From positions 1-25,168 of the forward strand of contig JANMJD010000464.1 in NCBI GenBank assembly GCA_031371195.1: DNA of 25,168 bases, written 5' to 3'. The notes under the pieces are model-generated. The model searched no databases and was not told where the DNA came from. It saw nothing but the letters and a program-made list of their open reading frames with translations. Source of the DNA: JANMJD01 sp031371195. GTDB taxonomy: Bacteria; Actinomycetota; Acidimicrobiia; Acidimicrobiales; Ilumatobacteraceae. Positions 1 through 7,937 of the stretch are shown here, one piece after another. The stretch's first letter is position 1; each line of letters starts with the position of its first letter. Made by a program: the position numbers and the translations under genes.

Positions 1-1416
1 CCGAATGGGTGAACGCCATGCACCTGTCACCGTACGCGCGGTGCCTGGTGATGTGGACGCGGGGTTCGATCCAGTTCCCAACGACTACGTGTATTCCACC
101 GTGGTGCAGCGAGACGGCTGCGGCGATTCCGGCGCCTTGCCCGAGGACGGCGCAACATGACATGTTGCGCGTCGCCGCGTGGGAGACGCAATCGTCGACA
201 GACGAGCGGCCGGCGACGAGCAGGTTGTCAACCATCCGCGGGACCATGTTGCGATAGGGGAGGGCGAAATAGCGACCGGTGGTCGGCAGGATGAGGATGC
301 CGTAGCCGCGATGAACTCGGGGTAGATGCCGATCGAGTCCTCGAATCGGGCCTGCTCGCGGACGTCGTGTTCGGTCATGTTGTACATCGCGTCGATCTTG
401 CGGGTGTCGCGTACGCCGAGCGTCATACCGAAGTTGCGCAGCCGCGCGTTCGAGCACCCAGGGGTGTAGGTGCGCAGTGCCTCGATCGCCAGCATCGCCT
501 GGCGGCGGCCCTCGATCTCGCCGCGGGTCAGGTCGTCGGGCTCGGTGCCGTCGTAACCGTCGAGGTGGATGAGATTCATGTAGGTCAGTTCGCCGGTGTC
601 GTGAATCGCCCCCCAGGTCCCGGCGATGGTCGTCAGCTCGGCTGGGATGATCCCGTCGGCGATCGCCTGGCGGAACGGCTTCGCCAGGAACGGCGAGAAC
701 ATGTCGTCCTCCTTGCCGCCAGTCTCGATGTTCCACTCGCCCCCGCCGGCCCAGTCCTTGTAGGTCTGCGGGTCGGCGGCGATGCCGGCCATGAACGCCC
801 GCTTGTCAACCCCGGCCAAATGGAACATGACCGACACGGCCATCATCTGCTCGCGCGGGGTGTGGTGGGTCGGCGCGCCGGCTCGGAAGGCGACGTCGGC
901 GTCACCGGTCGCGTCGATCACCCGCCTCGCCCGGATCGCCTCGCGCCCGGCCTTCGATTCGGTGACGATCCCGACGACACGTGGCCCGTCCATCAGCGGC
1001 GCGGCGAAGGACCGATGGAGCATGGGATGGACGCCCGCCTCGGCCACCAGCGCGTCGGCGACCAACTTGAAACCCTCGGAATCGAGCTCATACGACAGCG
1101 ATTGACTCTCCTGCACGGCCGCACCCATCTGGCGGGCGCGGGTCTCGAACTCCCGACCGATGCCGTTGGCCTCGATCGTGTTCTCATGCCTGTACCAGGC
1201 CATACCCTCGACTCCGACGGCGGTGATGTTGCCCCCGAAACACCCGAACCGTTCGACCAACGTCACCTCGACCCCAGCCCGCGCCGCAGCCAGAGCGGCA
1301 CTCAAACCTGCCGGCCCCGAGCCGACTACCAGCACGTCGGTTTCATGGATCACATCGATCTGCCGAGCCGGCTCGGTGATCGTCCCATACGTGCGTCGAG
1401 TGGTGGTTGTGTTCAC
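1..1416 (-). pseudogene. FAD-dependent oxidoreductase (FAD_oxidored type), frameshifted and cut by the window edge
   Basis: The N-terminus carries a dinucleotide-binding motif (VLVVGSGPAGLSAA, about residues 22-35) followed by an ERFGCFGGN segment. An ATGDADVAFRAGAP motif further on is typical of FAD_oxidored (PF12831-like) flavoproteins. The substrate is unknown. Reading breaks near position 308: after ...IYPEFI the frame gives unrelated low-complexity residues to a stop at 85, while the adjacent frame resumes perfectly with GYGILILPTTGRYFALPYR and a conserved-looking DNLLVAGRSSVDD / GQGAGIAAAVSL tail. Restoring one base (gcggc to gacggc) repairs it, so this is either a recent 1-nt deletion or a sequence error. 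Below about position 90 the resumed frame stays open to the window edge but stops looking conserved; a further indel is possible. I chose GTG at 1416, with a weak -10-like AAAGCT 6 nt upstream; ATG at 1455 is the alternative. The open frame extends further upstream to 2025, but that part is not coding. Confidence 0.75.
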
Positions 1417-1525
1417 TGGCCCAGCTTTGCGCACGGCATTGGCATCGGCGAGCATTAGACGAAGCGCTGTTCGAGCCTTCGTCACAAGGCGTACTCGGCG
1501 CATGGCGAGGAGGAACGAGGATCCG

Positions 1526-2038
1526 ATGAACGTGCTCAGGTCGATCTGCCTGGTGCTATCCATCGCCGCTCTGGCGCTGCTGGGTCTTGGCGGGTTCGTC
1601 ACCGTGTGGGATAGTGACGTCGGCCAGGATGTCTTCGTGGTCGACGTCAACGCGACGGCAATCGGTGTTTTCGTCGTCGCGGTGGTCGTGCTGTCCGCCG
1701 CAGTCCTGTCGTTTCGATGGTCGTGGGCGACCTGGCTGCAACTCGCTGCCTCGGCCAGTGCTATCGCCCTTACTCTGGGTGTGCGCGGCTCGGTGGTGTC
1801 CGATGCAGTCAAGGTCAACGAATACATCGCCGTGGAAGGTGGCGTCGGCGGAATCGACAGCAGGATCACCCGGATAGCGCCGGGCAATATTACGAATGTC
1901 GATCCCGACATCATCAACGTGAGTTGGGCCATCGGTGCTGGCCTCTTCCTCGTCATCGCGCTGATCTCAAGCGGGACGGTCTCCCTCAGACGTCGCCGGT
2001 CGTCCTCGGGCCCCGACGTGACCATAGTGCCCGTCTGA
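1526..2038 (+). CDS. Small multi-pass membrane protein of unknown function
   Basis: This encodes a 170-residue protein I do not recognise. It has an N-terminal hydrophobic helix (about residues 4-27), a second (about 47-66), a weaker third (about 69-90) and a fourth (about 132-152). A polar loop of about 40 residues rich in V, N, I and D lies between helices three and four and is probably extracytoplasmic. The tail is Arg/Ser-rich (RRRRSSS), which fits a cytoplasmic C-terminus by the positive-inside rule. ATG at 1526 is favoured because GAGG (1517-1520) lies 5 nt before it; an in-frame ATG at 1502 would add eight residues. It is divergent from the FAD oxidoreductase and convergent with the HNH gene, so it appears to be transcribed alone. 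No catalytic motif is visible. Confidence 0.7.
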   Translation: MNVLRSICLVLSIAALALLGLGGFVTVWDSDVGQDVFVVDVNATAIGVFVVAVVVLSAAVLSFRWSWATWLQLAASASAIALTLGVRGSVVSDAVKVNEYIAVEGGVGGIDSRITRIAPGNITNVDPDIINVSWAIGAGLFLVIALISSGTVSLRRRRSSSGPDVTIVPV

Positions 2039-2131
2039 GGGCAGCATCGTCGGGTTGCACGATCTCGCCCTGCTGGCGCGACAGAACCGCGTGCCTGTCA
2101 ACGTGTGCCGCGGCGCGCCGGCCTCGACGGG

Positions 2132-3334
2132 TCAAGTCTTCAGCTGTGACGCTGCCACCAACTCGTCCAATGGAAGCAGGCTGGCGCGGCGCGGCTGGCT
2201 GCGCATCGTTCGGCCGGTCGGTGTGGTGACCTCGAAGGTGGCGTCGGGGAGGAGTTTCGCGGACCAGCCGTGTGAATGCAGGATTTGGTGGTGGCGTAGG
2301 CAGACCGCGGCGAGGTTGGTCGGGACGGTTGGTCCGCCCCTGGTCCAGTGCTCCACGTGATGGACCTGACAGTCGGCCATTGGTCTTCGGCATTCGGGGA
2401 AGCGGCAGCCGCCATCGCGGACTGCGACCGCCGCCCGCAGGTTGTCGCTGATCACGCGGGTTCTTCGGCCGTAGTCGAGGACAACGCCGGGACCGTCGGT
2501 GATCAAGCGGTGGAGGTTGCAATCGCAGGTGATGCGGTCGAGCAGGGACCGGGTGAGCGGTTGGCCGGTGATACGGGTAGCGACGCCGGGGGAGCGTCGT
2601 TGGAGGACTTCGAGATCGGCGACGACGACCAGCGCCGCACTCGGCGCCACCGGCCCGGCGGTCGCATGATGGTCGAGATAGAACCGGCAGATGTCGCCGA
2701 GCGCGTCGGCGCGGCGTTCGGCGGCGGTGCGTTCGGGTTCGCCCTCGACATCGTCGGTGGTCGCCTGGCGGACGGCCTCGGCGACGGTGGTACCGCAATC
2801 TTGCGACAGGGTGCCGTTGAGGGCGAAGCGGCCGTCGGGCAGGTCGTTGAGATGCAGTGAGAGTGGCGGCTCGGGGGCCGGCTCCTCGTCGGACGTGATC
2901 ACGTTCTTCCAGTGGCGCATGACCATCACAGCGTCGGTGACACTCAGCTTCGTGATCTGAGGGACGAGCGTCGGCTCGTACTCGGCGAACTTCTCTACCT
3001 GCGAGTTGCCGACTGCGGCCAGAATCGCCTCGAGATGACCGGGGCCGAGCGAGCCGTCGAGCGCGGCGTCGGTGGTGACCGGAAGGTGGGCGAGCTTGCG
3101 GCCGTCTCGCAGGATCCGAGTGGCCGCGGCGTCGCTGACGCGGGTGTTGGCGGTGAGCCATCCTTTGGCAGAAATCGCACCGTCGAACGCCCAGGTGCCC
3201 AACTGATCGAATCGGTGAATCGCCTGCGTCAGCCGGACAGTGAATTCGTAATGGAGCTGCATCAGCTCGACGATCGTCGGTCCAACAAGAGAAATGTCGA
3301 GGCCCCGAATCTCGGAAGCGAGGGCGTCGAACAT
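2132..3334 (-). CDS. DUF222 / HNH endonuclease domain protein (13E12-repeat-like family)
   Basis: This 400-residue protein has a long helical DUF222 region (about residues 25-300) and a C-terminal HNH nuclease motif (about 308-350). The HNH part shows CRFPEC, CQVHHVEHW, a GG-P-TNLA segment and a final CLRHHQILH, so the zinc-binding and metal-binding histidines and cysteines are in place. Such proteins are abundant, often multicopy, in actinobacteria and are related to mycobacterial 13E12 repeat proteins. Their biological role is poorly defined, and nothing adjacent indicates a restriction or toxin system. ATG at 3334 is preferred to TTG two codons upstream because a good promoter (TTGAAT, 17 bp, TAGAAT) ends 6 nt before the ATG, giving a leaderless transcript. 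A multicopy, recombination-prone origin is possible, but its composition matches its neighbours. Confidence 0.88.
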   Translation of the reverse strand: MFDALASEIRGLDISLVGPTIVELMQLHYEFTVRLTQAIHRFDQLGTWAFDGAISAKGWLTANTRVSDAAATRILRDGRKLAHLPVTTDAALDGSLGPGHLEAILAAVGNSQVEKFAEYEPTLVPQITKLSVTDAVMVMRHWKNVITSDEEPAPEPPLSLHLNDLPDGRFALNGTLSQDCGTTVAEAVRQATTDDVEGEPERTAAERRADALGDICRFYLDHHATAGPVAPSAALVVVADLEVLQRRSPGVATRITGQPLTRSLLDRITCDCNLHRLITDGPGVVLDYGRRTRVISDNLRAAVAVRDGGCRFPECRRPMADCQVHHVEHWTRGGPTVPTNLAAVCLRHHQILHSHGWSAKLLPDATFEVTTPTGRTMRSQPRRASLLPLDELVAASQLKT

Positions 3335-3340
3335 GACCAA

Positions 3341-3369
3341 ATTCTACTGCGAACAGACGTACGATTCAA
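3341..3369 (-). promoter_or_regulatory. Promoter of the HNH gene, leaderless type
   Basis: On the minus strand a -35 TTGAAT (3369-3364) and a -10 TAGAAT (3346-3341) are separated by exactly 17 bp. The start codon at 3334 follows the -10 after 6 nt, so transcription should begin at or next to the ATG. No Shine-Dalgarno sequence is present. The surrounding 3335-3454 gap is clearly richer in A+T than the rest of the window. Confidence 0.65.
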
Positions 3370-3454
3370 CAAGAAAATAGCAATTTAGCAGGACTAACGT
3401 GCTGCGATTCGCAATTCGGAGATGTGGCGCGACCGAAGGCTGCGATCATGAGGC

Positions 3455-4594
3455 GTGGACGACCGAGCCGATTTCGCCGAGCAACTTTTGAGATCACCGG
3501 CGGGCGTCGCGCTGTTGCACAGCCTCGAGTTGGAGCACCGACGGGACGTTGCCTGGTTCGACTTCCCATCCGACTCGCAGGCCCTGGCGGTTCGCGACGC
3601 GGCCGTGTCCGTCAAAGCGATGCAGTTCGGGGAGTTGGTGCAGGGAATCGTCGCGGCGGCCGAACACGTCGGCGGGCCCTGGGTATCGAACAGTCCGGCC
3701 CAGCTCGCCAACGCGTTCCGAATGGCTCCCGATCGTCGCGCCATTGCCGTCGCAGTAGCGGACCGATTTGCCGGCATGTTGCGCGCCGATCTCGGCGGGG
3801 TCCAGGAGTGGTGGTCGAGCCGATCGGACGGGGCTCGGGTCGGCCAACTGTTCCGCCACCACGACGCGGTGTACTGCTGCGGCGAGTTCACATGGGCGGG
3901 ATTGTGGACCGTGTCGGCCCCACCTCCCGAGGTCCACGACGATCTGGTCAATGTCTGGGAGTTGTACCCCGGACCGATCAGCCGCTGGCGAATGCCGATC
4001 AATCCGGGTGCCCGTGTCTTCGAGATCCACGCTGCGGCCGACTGGGTCCGCTTCGTCGCCGCGTTCCCGCGTCGCACGACGGAGATGCACGGCGGTTGGG
4101 AGCTACCCGGATCGAACCAGGAGCGCGGGTACACCGGCGCGGCGGAGTTGATCGCCCTCGGCCTCGCGGCCGGGCGCGACGCCGATGTGGTGATGCCCGA
4201 TTGGTCGCAGGTCGCGGCCGCCTACGACGGAGTCCACTTGAGCTGGGCGGGGATGTTGACGAGCGAAGGCAACGTGGTGCGGGTCCCCGAACTCGGACCG
4301 AAGGCGGTGACGATGCTGCGGTACTGGGGCTCGGAGCGCACCCTGTGGCTCAACGACGTCTTCGGTTCGCCCGAACCGCTTCCCGCTCCGGCTCTGCTGG
4401 GCGAGTCGTCCGGCCTCGGCAGCGTCGACATCATGCTCGATGCGGGACGGGCCGCGGCCGATCGGCGGGTGCTGACCACGCTGCTGGGTCGCGAGCTGTG
4501 GATCCAACGCGACCTACTCCGCGTTTGCTCGCCGAGGGAATTGAATGACGGCGACGACGGCCTGCTGATCGTCCAGGGCGACGATCGACAGTGA
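3455..4594 (+). CDS. Hypothetical protein, unknown family
   Basis: This encodes a 379-residue, apparently soluble protein that I do not recognise. It has no signal peptide and no membrane segment. It is rich in Trp, with segments such as VAWFDF, GGPWVSN, QEWWSS, CCGEFTWAGLWTV, YPGPISRWRMP and MHGGWELPG. The repeated pattern of aromatic plus Gly/Pro suggests a compact globular fold, but no catalytic signature is obvious. The start is GTG at 3455, with gagg immediately upstream and no better alternative. Its last 81 bp overlap the 3' end of hutD on the opposite strand. It is divergent from the HNH gene. Regular high-GC codon use supports real coding. A role in histidine metabolism is possible only by proximity to hutD. 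Confidence 0.7.
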   Translation: MDDRADFAEQLLRSPAGVALLHSLELEHRRDVAWFDFPSDSQALAVRDAAVSVKAMQFGELVQGIVAAAEHVGGPWVSNSPAQLANAFRMAPDRRAIAVAVADRFAGMLRADLGGVQEWWSSRSDGARVGQLFRHHDAVYCCGEFTWAGLWTVSAPPPEVHDDLVNVWELYPGPISRWRMPINPGARVFEIHAAADWVRFVAAFPRRTTEMHGGWELPGSNQERGYTGAAELIALGLAAGRDADVVMPDWSQVAAAYDGVHLSWAGMLTSEGNVVRVPELGPKAVTMLRYWGSERTLWLNDVFGSPEPLPAPALLGESSGLGSVDIMLDAGRAAADRRVLTTLLGRELWIQRDLLRVCSPRELNDGDDGLLIVQGDDRQ

Positions 4595-5083
4595 TCCTTC
4601 GGTGGATCGCACGGCGTCGAGCAGATCGAGTCGCCGGCCGCCGGCGGTGATCGATCCGGCAACGACGACGACGACCTCGGCATCGACGCTCACCGCTGCT
4701 CCGGGCGGCACGGTGATGAAGCTGAACGACAGGTCGACCGAGCCGCGGCGGACCATCAGATTGACGTCCTGCACCGGTCCGTCGATCAGCCGGCAGTCCG
4801 TCTCCGCCGAGCCGTCGAAATGGAACGGCTCGAACGATCGGTCGATGACCTGCTCGGGGGCACCGTCGACGGACAACGCGAAACCATTGCCGCTGAGCAG
4901 GGCAATCGTGCGGGCGACGCCCGGGAAGCGGGAGAATGGCCCGTCGCTCGCCACGTCGGCGACGCTGAGTCGCCACTGCCAGTCGTCGGCGTGGGGGACG
5001 GCGACGATCTCGGTGGTCCATCCGCCGCGGTTGGCCCAGCGCATCCGTCGGTGATCGGTTGCTCGCAACACCTCAACGGTCAT
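4514..5083 (-). CDS. hutD: HutD/Ves family protein (histidine utilization)
   Basis: This 189-residue protein matches the HutD family. It opens with a segment running to MRWANRGGWTTEIVAVP, followed by WQWRLSVADVASDGPFSRFPGVARTI, the family hallmark. It then has SVDGAP, FHFDGSAETDCRLIDGPVQDVNLMVRR and a double beta-helix (cupin-like) pattern to the end. HutD proteins occur in hut loci; in Pseudomonas HutD is thought to limit hut expression, and its biochemical role is unsettled. Here it sits on the opposite strand about 1.3 kb from hutH, separated by one small gene and the IclR regulator, which supports membership of the hut region. The ATG at 5083 has a -10-like TCGAAT (5095-5090) exactly 6 nt upstream, consistent with leaderless expression. 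Its 3' end overlaps the convergent unknown gene by 81 bp. Confidence 0.87.
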   Translation of the reverse strand: MTVEVLRATDHRRMRWANRGGWTTEIVAVPHADDWQWRLSVADVASDGPFSRFPGVARTIALLSGNGFALSVDGAPEQVIDRSFEPFHFDGSAETDCRLIDGPVQDVNLMVRRGSVDLSFSFITVPPGAAVSVDAEVVVVVAGSITAGGRRLDLLDAVRSTEGSLSIVALDDQQAVVAVIQFPRRANAE

Positions 5084-5181
5084 GTCGACATTCGAGCAGA
5101 TTGTTCGACGCCAAGGTCATGGCGACTGGTCGACGCGACTGCATCCAGGCAGGGATGGGCGAGCTGCGTAACGTGCAGCGG

Positions 5182-5640
5182 ATGGAGTTCTTCGAGGTGG
5201 TGCGCGACGCGTTCGAGGGATTCGTGGCCGGAGCGGGGATCGACGGACGGCGCAGCGTCTACGTGCACGGTCGTGGCCTGAAGGTGTGGTTCGACGACGA
5301 CACCCGTGAGCACTACGAGGTGCAGCTGATCCGCGTCGACGGCCAGGTCCAGCTGGAGGTCGGCTTCCACGCCGAGTATCCGAAGGCACCGCAGAACGAC
5401 GCAGTGTTGCAACGCATGTTGACGACCGAGGCGATGTGGCGGCCGGAACTGGGTGATGAGGCCGTAGCCGGCGAGTTCATCGGCCGAGCCGGCTGGCGGC
5501 GGATCTCCGAGGTGTGGCCGCCGCCCGATCCCGCGGTCATCGACGAAGCGATCGAGGCCGCCGCCCGGCTCGCCGACTATGTCATCGCGCTGGAACCGGC
5601 TCGCCGCACCCGCCCGGCCGGCGCAGCGGGCAACCGATAG
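5182..5640 (+). CDS. Small hypothetical protein between hutD and the IclR regulator
   Basis: This encodes a protein of about 152 residues starting MEFFEVVRDAFEGFVAGAG. I do not recognise it. A central beta-rich segment (RSVYVHGRGLKVWFDDD then HYEVQLIRVDGQVQLEVGFHAEYP) is followed by a helical C-terminal part with RAGWRRISEVWPPPDP and an Ala-rich helix. This resembles small actinobacterial DUF proteins of unknown role. I prefer ATG 5182 because TAACGT (5169-5174) lies 7 nt before it. ATG 5155, preceded by a weak purine-rich caggcaggg, would add nine residues, and upstream ATGs at 5119 and 5059 look less likely. It converges with the IclR gene with a single base between stop codons. Its position inside the hut region suggests, but does not show, a related role. 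Confidence 0.7.
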   Translation: MEFFEVVRDAFEGFVAGAGIDGRRSVYVHGRGLKVWFDDDTREHYEVQLIRVDGQVQLEVGFHAEYPKAPQNDAVLQRMLTTEAMWRPELGDEAVAGEFIGRAGWRRISEVWPPPDPAVIDEAIEAAARLADYVIALEPARRTRPAGAAGNR

Positions 5641-5641
5641 A

Positions 5642-6364
5642 TCAGGTTGCCGAGGTTCCGCCCGGATCGACCGCCCGACCGCGAATCGTGGACTGGAGGG
5701 ACGCGGCCGTCGTCAATGCCGCGTCGACGATCGGGCCCTGGGCGGCGGCGGTCATGCGAAAACTGGGTCCGACGATGTTGATGGCGGCGATGATCGTCGA
5801 GCCGGATCGCAGCGGCACGGCGATGGCTGTCGTATCCGGTTCCACGCCGTCGGTAACCCGAGCAACGCCGTCGACGTCGAGCTGTCCGGCGAGGGCGTGG
5901 CCGGTCGCCGAACCGTGGCGGGGAATGCGGCGTCCGAGCCATGAGACGTGACGGACCGAGCGACTGCTGGGCGCCATGCGCACATACGTCGCCCACTCGT
6001 TGTCGACAGTGACCGCCAGATAGCACGACTCGCCGGTGAGTGCCGCAAGGGCATCGAGATGGGCTTGCGCGGCATGGAGGAAAGGGGACTCCGTGGCGTG
6101 GAGTGCGCCGAGGCGGTTCAGCTCGGGGCCGGCGACGTAGGCGCCGTCGGCGCGGCGGGCGACGAATCCCGCGATCTCCAGTGTCCGCATCACACGGGTA
6201 GCTGTGGATGGTGCAAGGCCGGCAGCGCGGGCCGCATCGACCAACCCGACGCCATCGGGCGCCTCGGCCGCAACGGTGAGCAGCCGCAGTGCCCGTTCGA
6301 CCGCGCGAATCGTCGGTTCGTCGGTCGGTGCGGATGCTCGTTGGGAGAGTTGATTGAGTTCCAC
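5642..6364 (-). CDS. IclR-family transcriptional regulator, probable hut regulator
   Basis: This 240-residue protein has the IclR layout: an N-terminal winged HTH (about residues 12-75, TIRAVERALRLL then GLVDAARAAGLAPSTATRVMRTLEIAGFV) and a ligand-binding IclR domain (about 80-235). The second domain includes LHATESPFLHAAQAHLDALA, ESCYLAVTVDNEWATYV, HGSATGHALAG and TAIAVPLRSGSTIIAAINIVGPS. It is transcribed divergently from hutH with only 23 bp between start codons, which strongly implies control of the hut operon and of itself. An IclR-type regulator (HutR) is known for hut genes in Corynebacterium, so the family fits. The start is GTG at 6364; an upstream extension inside hutH is not credible. 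The natural effector is presumably histidine or urocanate, but that is inference. Confidence 0.88.
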   Translation of the reverse strand: MELNQLSQRASAPTDEPTIRAVERALRLLTVAAEAPDGVGLVDAARAAGLAPSTATRVMRTLEIAGFVARRADGAYVAGPELNRLGALHATESPFLHAAQAHLDALAALTGESCYLAVTVDNEWATYVRMAPSSRSVRHVSWLGRRIPRHGSATGHALAGQLDVDGVARVTDGVEPDTTAIAVPLRSGSTIIAAINIVGPSFRMTAAAQGPIVDAALTTAASLQSTIRGRAVDPGGTSAT

Positions 6365-6403
6365 TAGACGGAATAGAGTACCGATAGATGGAAATCTCGA
6401 CAA
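6350..6403. promoter_or_regulatory. Overlapping divergent promoters of hutH and the IclR gene
   Basis: For hutH, -35 TTGATT (6350-6355) and -10 TAGAGT (6374-6379) are 18 bp apart, and the ATG at 6388 follows the -10 by 8 nt. For the IclR gene on the minus strand, -35 TTGTCG (6403-6398, inside hutH codons 4-6) and -10 TACTCT (6380-6375) are 17 bp apart, with GTG at 6364. The two -10 boxes share positions 6375-6379, so polymerase should not occupy both at once. An interrupted dyad TTCC-N7-GGAA (6359-6373) lies between the hutH -35 and -10. It is a plausible operator half-site pair, given that IclR operators often contain GGAA/TTCC elements. Confidence 0.6.
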
Positions 6404-7908
6404 ATATCGTGAAGCTCGGGCCGCATGGCATCGGCGAGGCCGATGTGGTCCGAGTCGCCCGCAGTGGGGCACTGGTCGAACTCGGCACGGCCGCATCCGA
6501 GGCGATCGAGGCCAGCTCGCGAATCGTCGAGGGGATGGCCGATCGGGAGGAGGCGGTCTACGGCGTGTCGACCGGCTTCGGATCGTTGGCCACCACCTCC
6601 ATCCCGCCCGCCCGGCGTGAGGAGCTGCAGCGCTCGTTGATCCGCTCGCATGCCGCCGGCATGGGCCCCCTTGTCGAACCCGAGGTCGTGCGGGCGATGA
6701 TGCTGCTCCGTGCTCGCACCCTGTCTATGGGATTCTCCGGCGTTCGCCGCGTCGTCGTCGAGACGATCCTCGCCCTGCTCAACGCCGACATCATCCCCGC
6801 CGTCCACGAGCACGGATCGCTGGGCGCCAGTGGTGATCTGGCCCCGCTGTCACATGTCGCCCTGGCCCTGATGGGCGAGGGCGAGTGCGCCGCGGCGATG
6901 GCGGCTGCGGGGATTGCACCGATCACGTTGCGGGCCAAGGAGGGTCTCGCGCTGATCAACGGCACCGATGGCATGCTCGGCATGCTGGTGCTCACCCTGG
7001 CCGACCTCGACATGCTCGCCGCCAGCGCCGACATCACTGCTGCGCTGAGCATCGAGGCGCTGATGGGCACCGATCGGCCGTTCGCCGCCGACATGATGGC
7101 GCTGCGCCCCCACCCCGGCCAGACCGCGTCGGCCGCCAACCTTCGGACGCTGTTGGCCGGCAGCGAGATCATGGCCAGCCATCGCACCGACGATGTGCGC
7201 GTGCAGGACGCCTACTCGCTGCGCTGCACGCCGCAGGTCCACGGTGCAGCACGCGACACCATCGCCCACGCTCGGAGGGTCGCCGAGATCGAGTTGGTCT
7301 CGGCGATCGACAACCCGAGTGTGATGCCCGATGGGCGGGTGGAGTCCTGCGGACACTTCCATGGCGCGCCTATCGGCTTCGTCTGCGACTTCCTGGCGGT
7401 GGCCACAGCCGAGATCGGGGCGATCGCCGAACGACGTACCGATCGGATGCTCGACCGCACCAGGTCCCACGGACTCCCGCCGTTTCTTGCCGACGACCCG
7501 GGTGTGAACTCGGGGATGATGATCGCCCACTACACCCAGGCGGCGATGGTCGCCGAGAATCGCCGGCGCGCCGCACCGGCCAGCGTCGACTCACTGCCCA
7601 CATCGGCCATGCAGGAGGACCACGTCTCGATGGGTTGGGGCGCGGCGCGCAAGCTGCGCCAGTCGGTCGCCAACCTCGGTCGGATCCTGGCATGTGAGCT
7701 GGTCTGCGCCGCCCGCGGCGTCGACCTTCGTCGCCCGTTGCATCCCGCCGCTCCATTGGTGGCGGCAATCGACGCGGTGCGCGCCGCCGGTATCGATGGG
7801 CCCGGACCCGATCGCTGGCTGGCGCCCGAACTCGGTCGGGCCGAGCAACTCGTGATGAGCGGTGGGCTCTTGGCGGCCGTCGAGGCCGTCACGGGTCCGT
7901 TGAACTGA
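6388..7908 (+). CDS. hutH: Histidine ammonia-lyase
   Basis: HutH deaminates L-histidine to urocanate and ammonia in the cytoplasm, the first step of histidine degradation. The 506-residue length is normal. The autocatalytic MIO cofactor triad Ala147-Ser148-Gly149 is present in HGSLGASGDLAPLSH. Other family signatures are YGVSTGFGSLA (about residues 58-68), QRSLIRSHAAG, QDAYSLRCTPQVHGA, the ELVSAIDNPSV segment, GHFHGAPIG and SMQEDHVSMG-like (here AMQEDHVSMGWGAARK). This is the first gene of an apparent five-gene operon; hutU starts 29 bp after its stop. The ATG at 6388 has no SD but sits 8 nt after a -10 box, so the transcript is probably leaderless. Confidence 0.97.
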   Translation: MEISTNIVKLGPHGIGEADVVRVARSGALVELGTAASEAIEASSRIVEGMADREEAVYGVSTGFGSLATTSIPPARREELQRSLIRSHAAGMGPLVEPEVVRAMMLLRARTLSMGFSGVRRVVVETILALLNADIIPAVHEHGSLGASGDLAPLSHVALALMGEGECAAAMAAAGIAPITLRAKEGLALINGTDGMLGMLVLTLADLDMLAASADITAALSIEALMGTDRPFAADMMALRPHPGQTASAANLRTLLAGSEIMASHRTDDVRVQDAYSLRCTPQVHGAARDTIAHARRVAEIELVSAIDNPSVMPDGRVESCGHFHGAPIGFVCDFLAVATAEIGAIAERRTDRMLDRTRSHGLPPFLADDPGVNSGMMIAHYTQAAMVAENRRRAAPASVDSLPTSAMQEDHVSMGWGAARKLRQSVANLGRILACELVCAARGVDLRRPLHPAAPLVAAIDAVRAAGIDGPGPDRWLAPELGRAEQLVMSGGLLAAVEAVTGPLN

Positions 7909-7926
7909 GTGACGATGGGAACCAAC

Positions 7927-7932
7927 AGGAGG
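7927..7932 (+). promoter_or_regulatory. Strong Shine-Dalgarno site of hutU
   Basis: AGGAGG lies 5 nt before the hutU ATG at 7938. This perfect site fixes the hutU start and contrasts with the SD-less start of the operon's first gene, hutH. Confidence 0.8.
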
Positions 7933-7937
7933 ACGAC

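Noticed and set aside
1417..2025. Upstream extension of the FAD oxidoreductase frame
   Set aside because: The extension is Arg/Thr-rich with no domain and is antisense to a plausible membrane-protein gene. The dinucleotide-binding motif begins just after the start at 1416.
3335..3340. TTG start for the HNH gene two codons upstream
   Set aside because: The -10 box at 3346-3341 abuts it, leaving no room for a transcript that would include the TTG.
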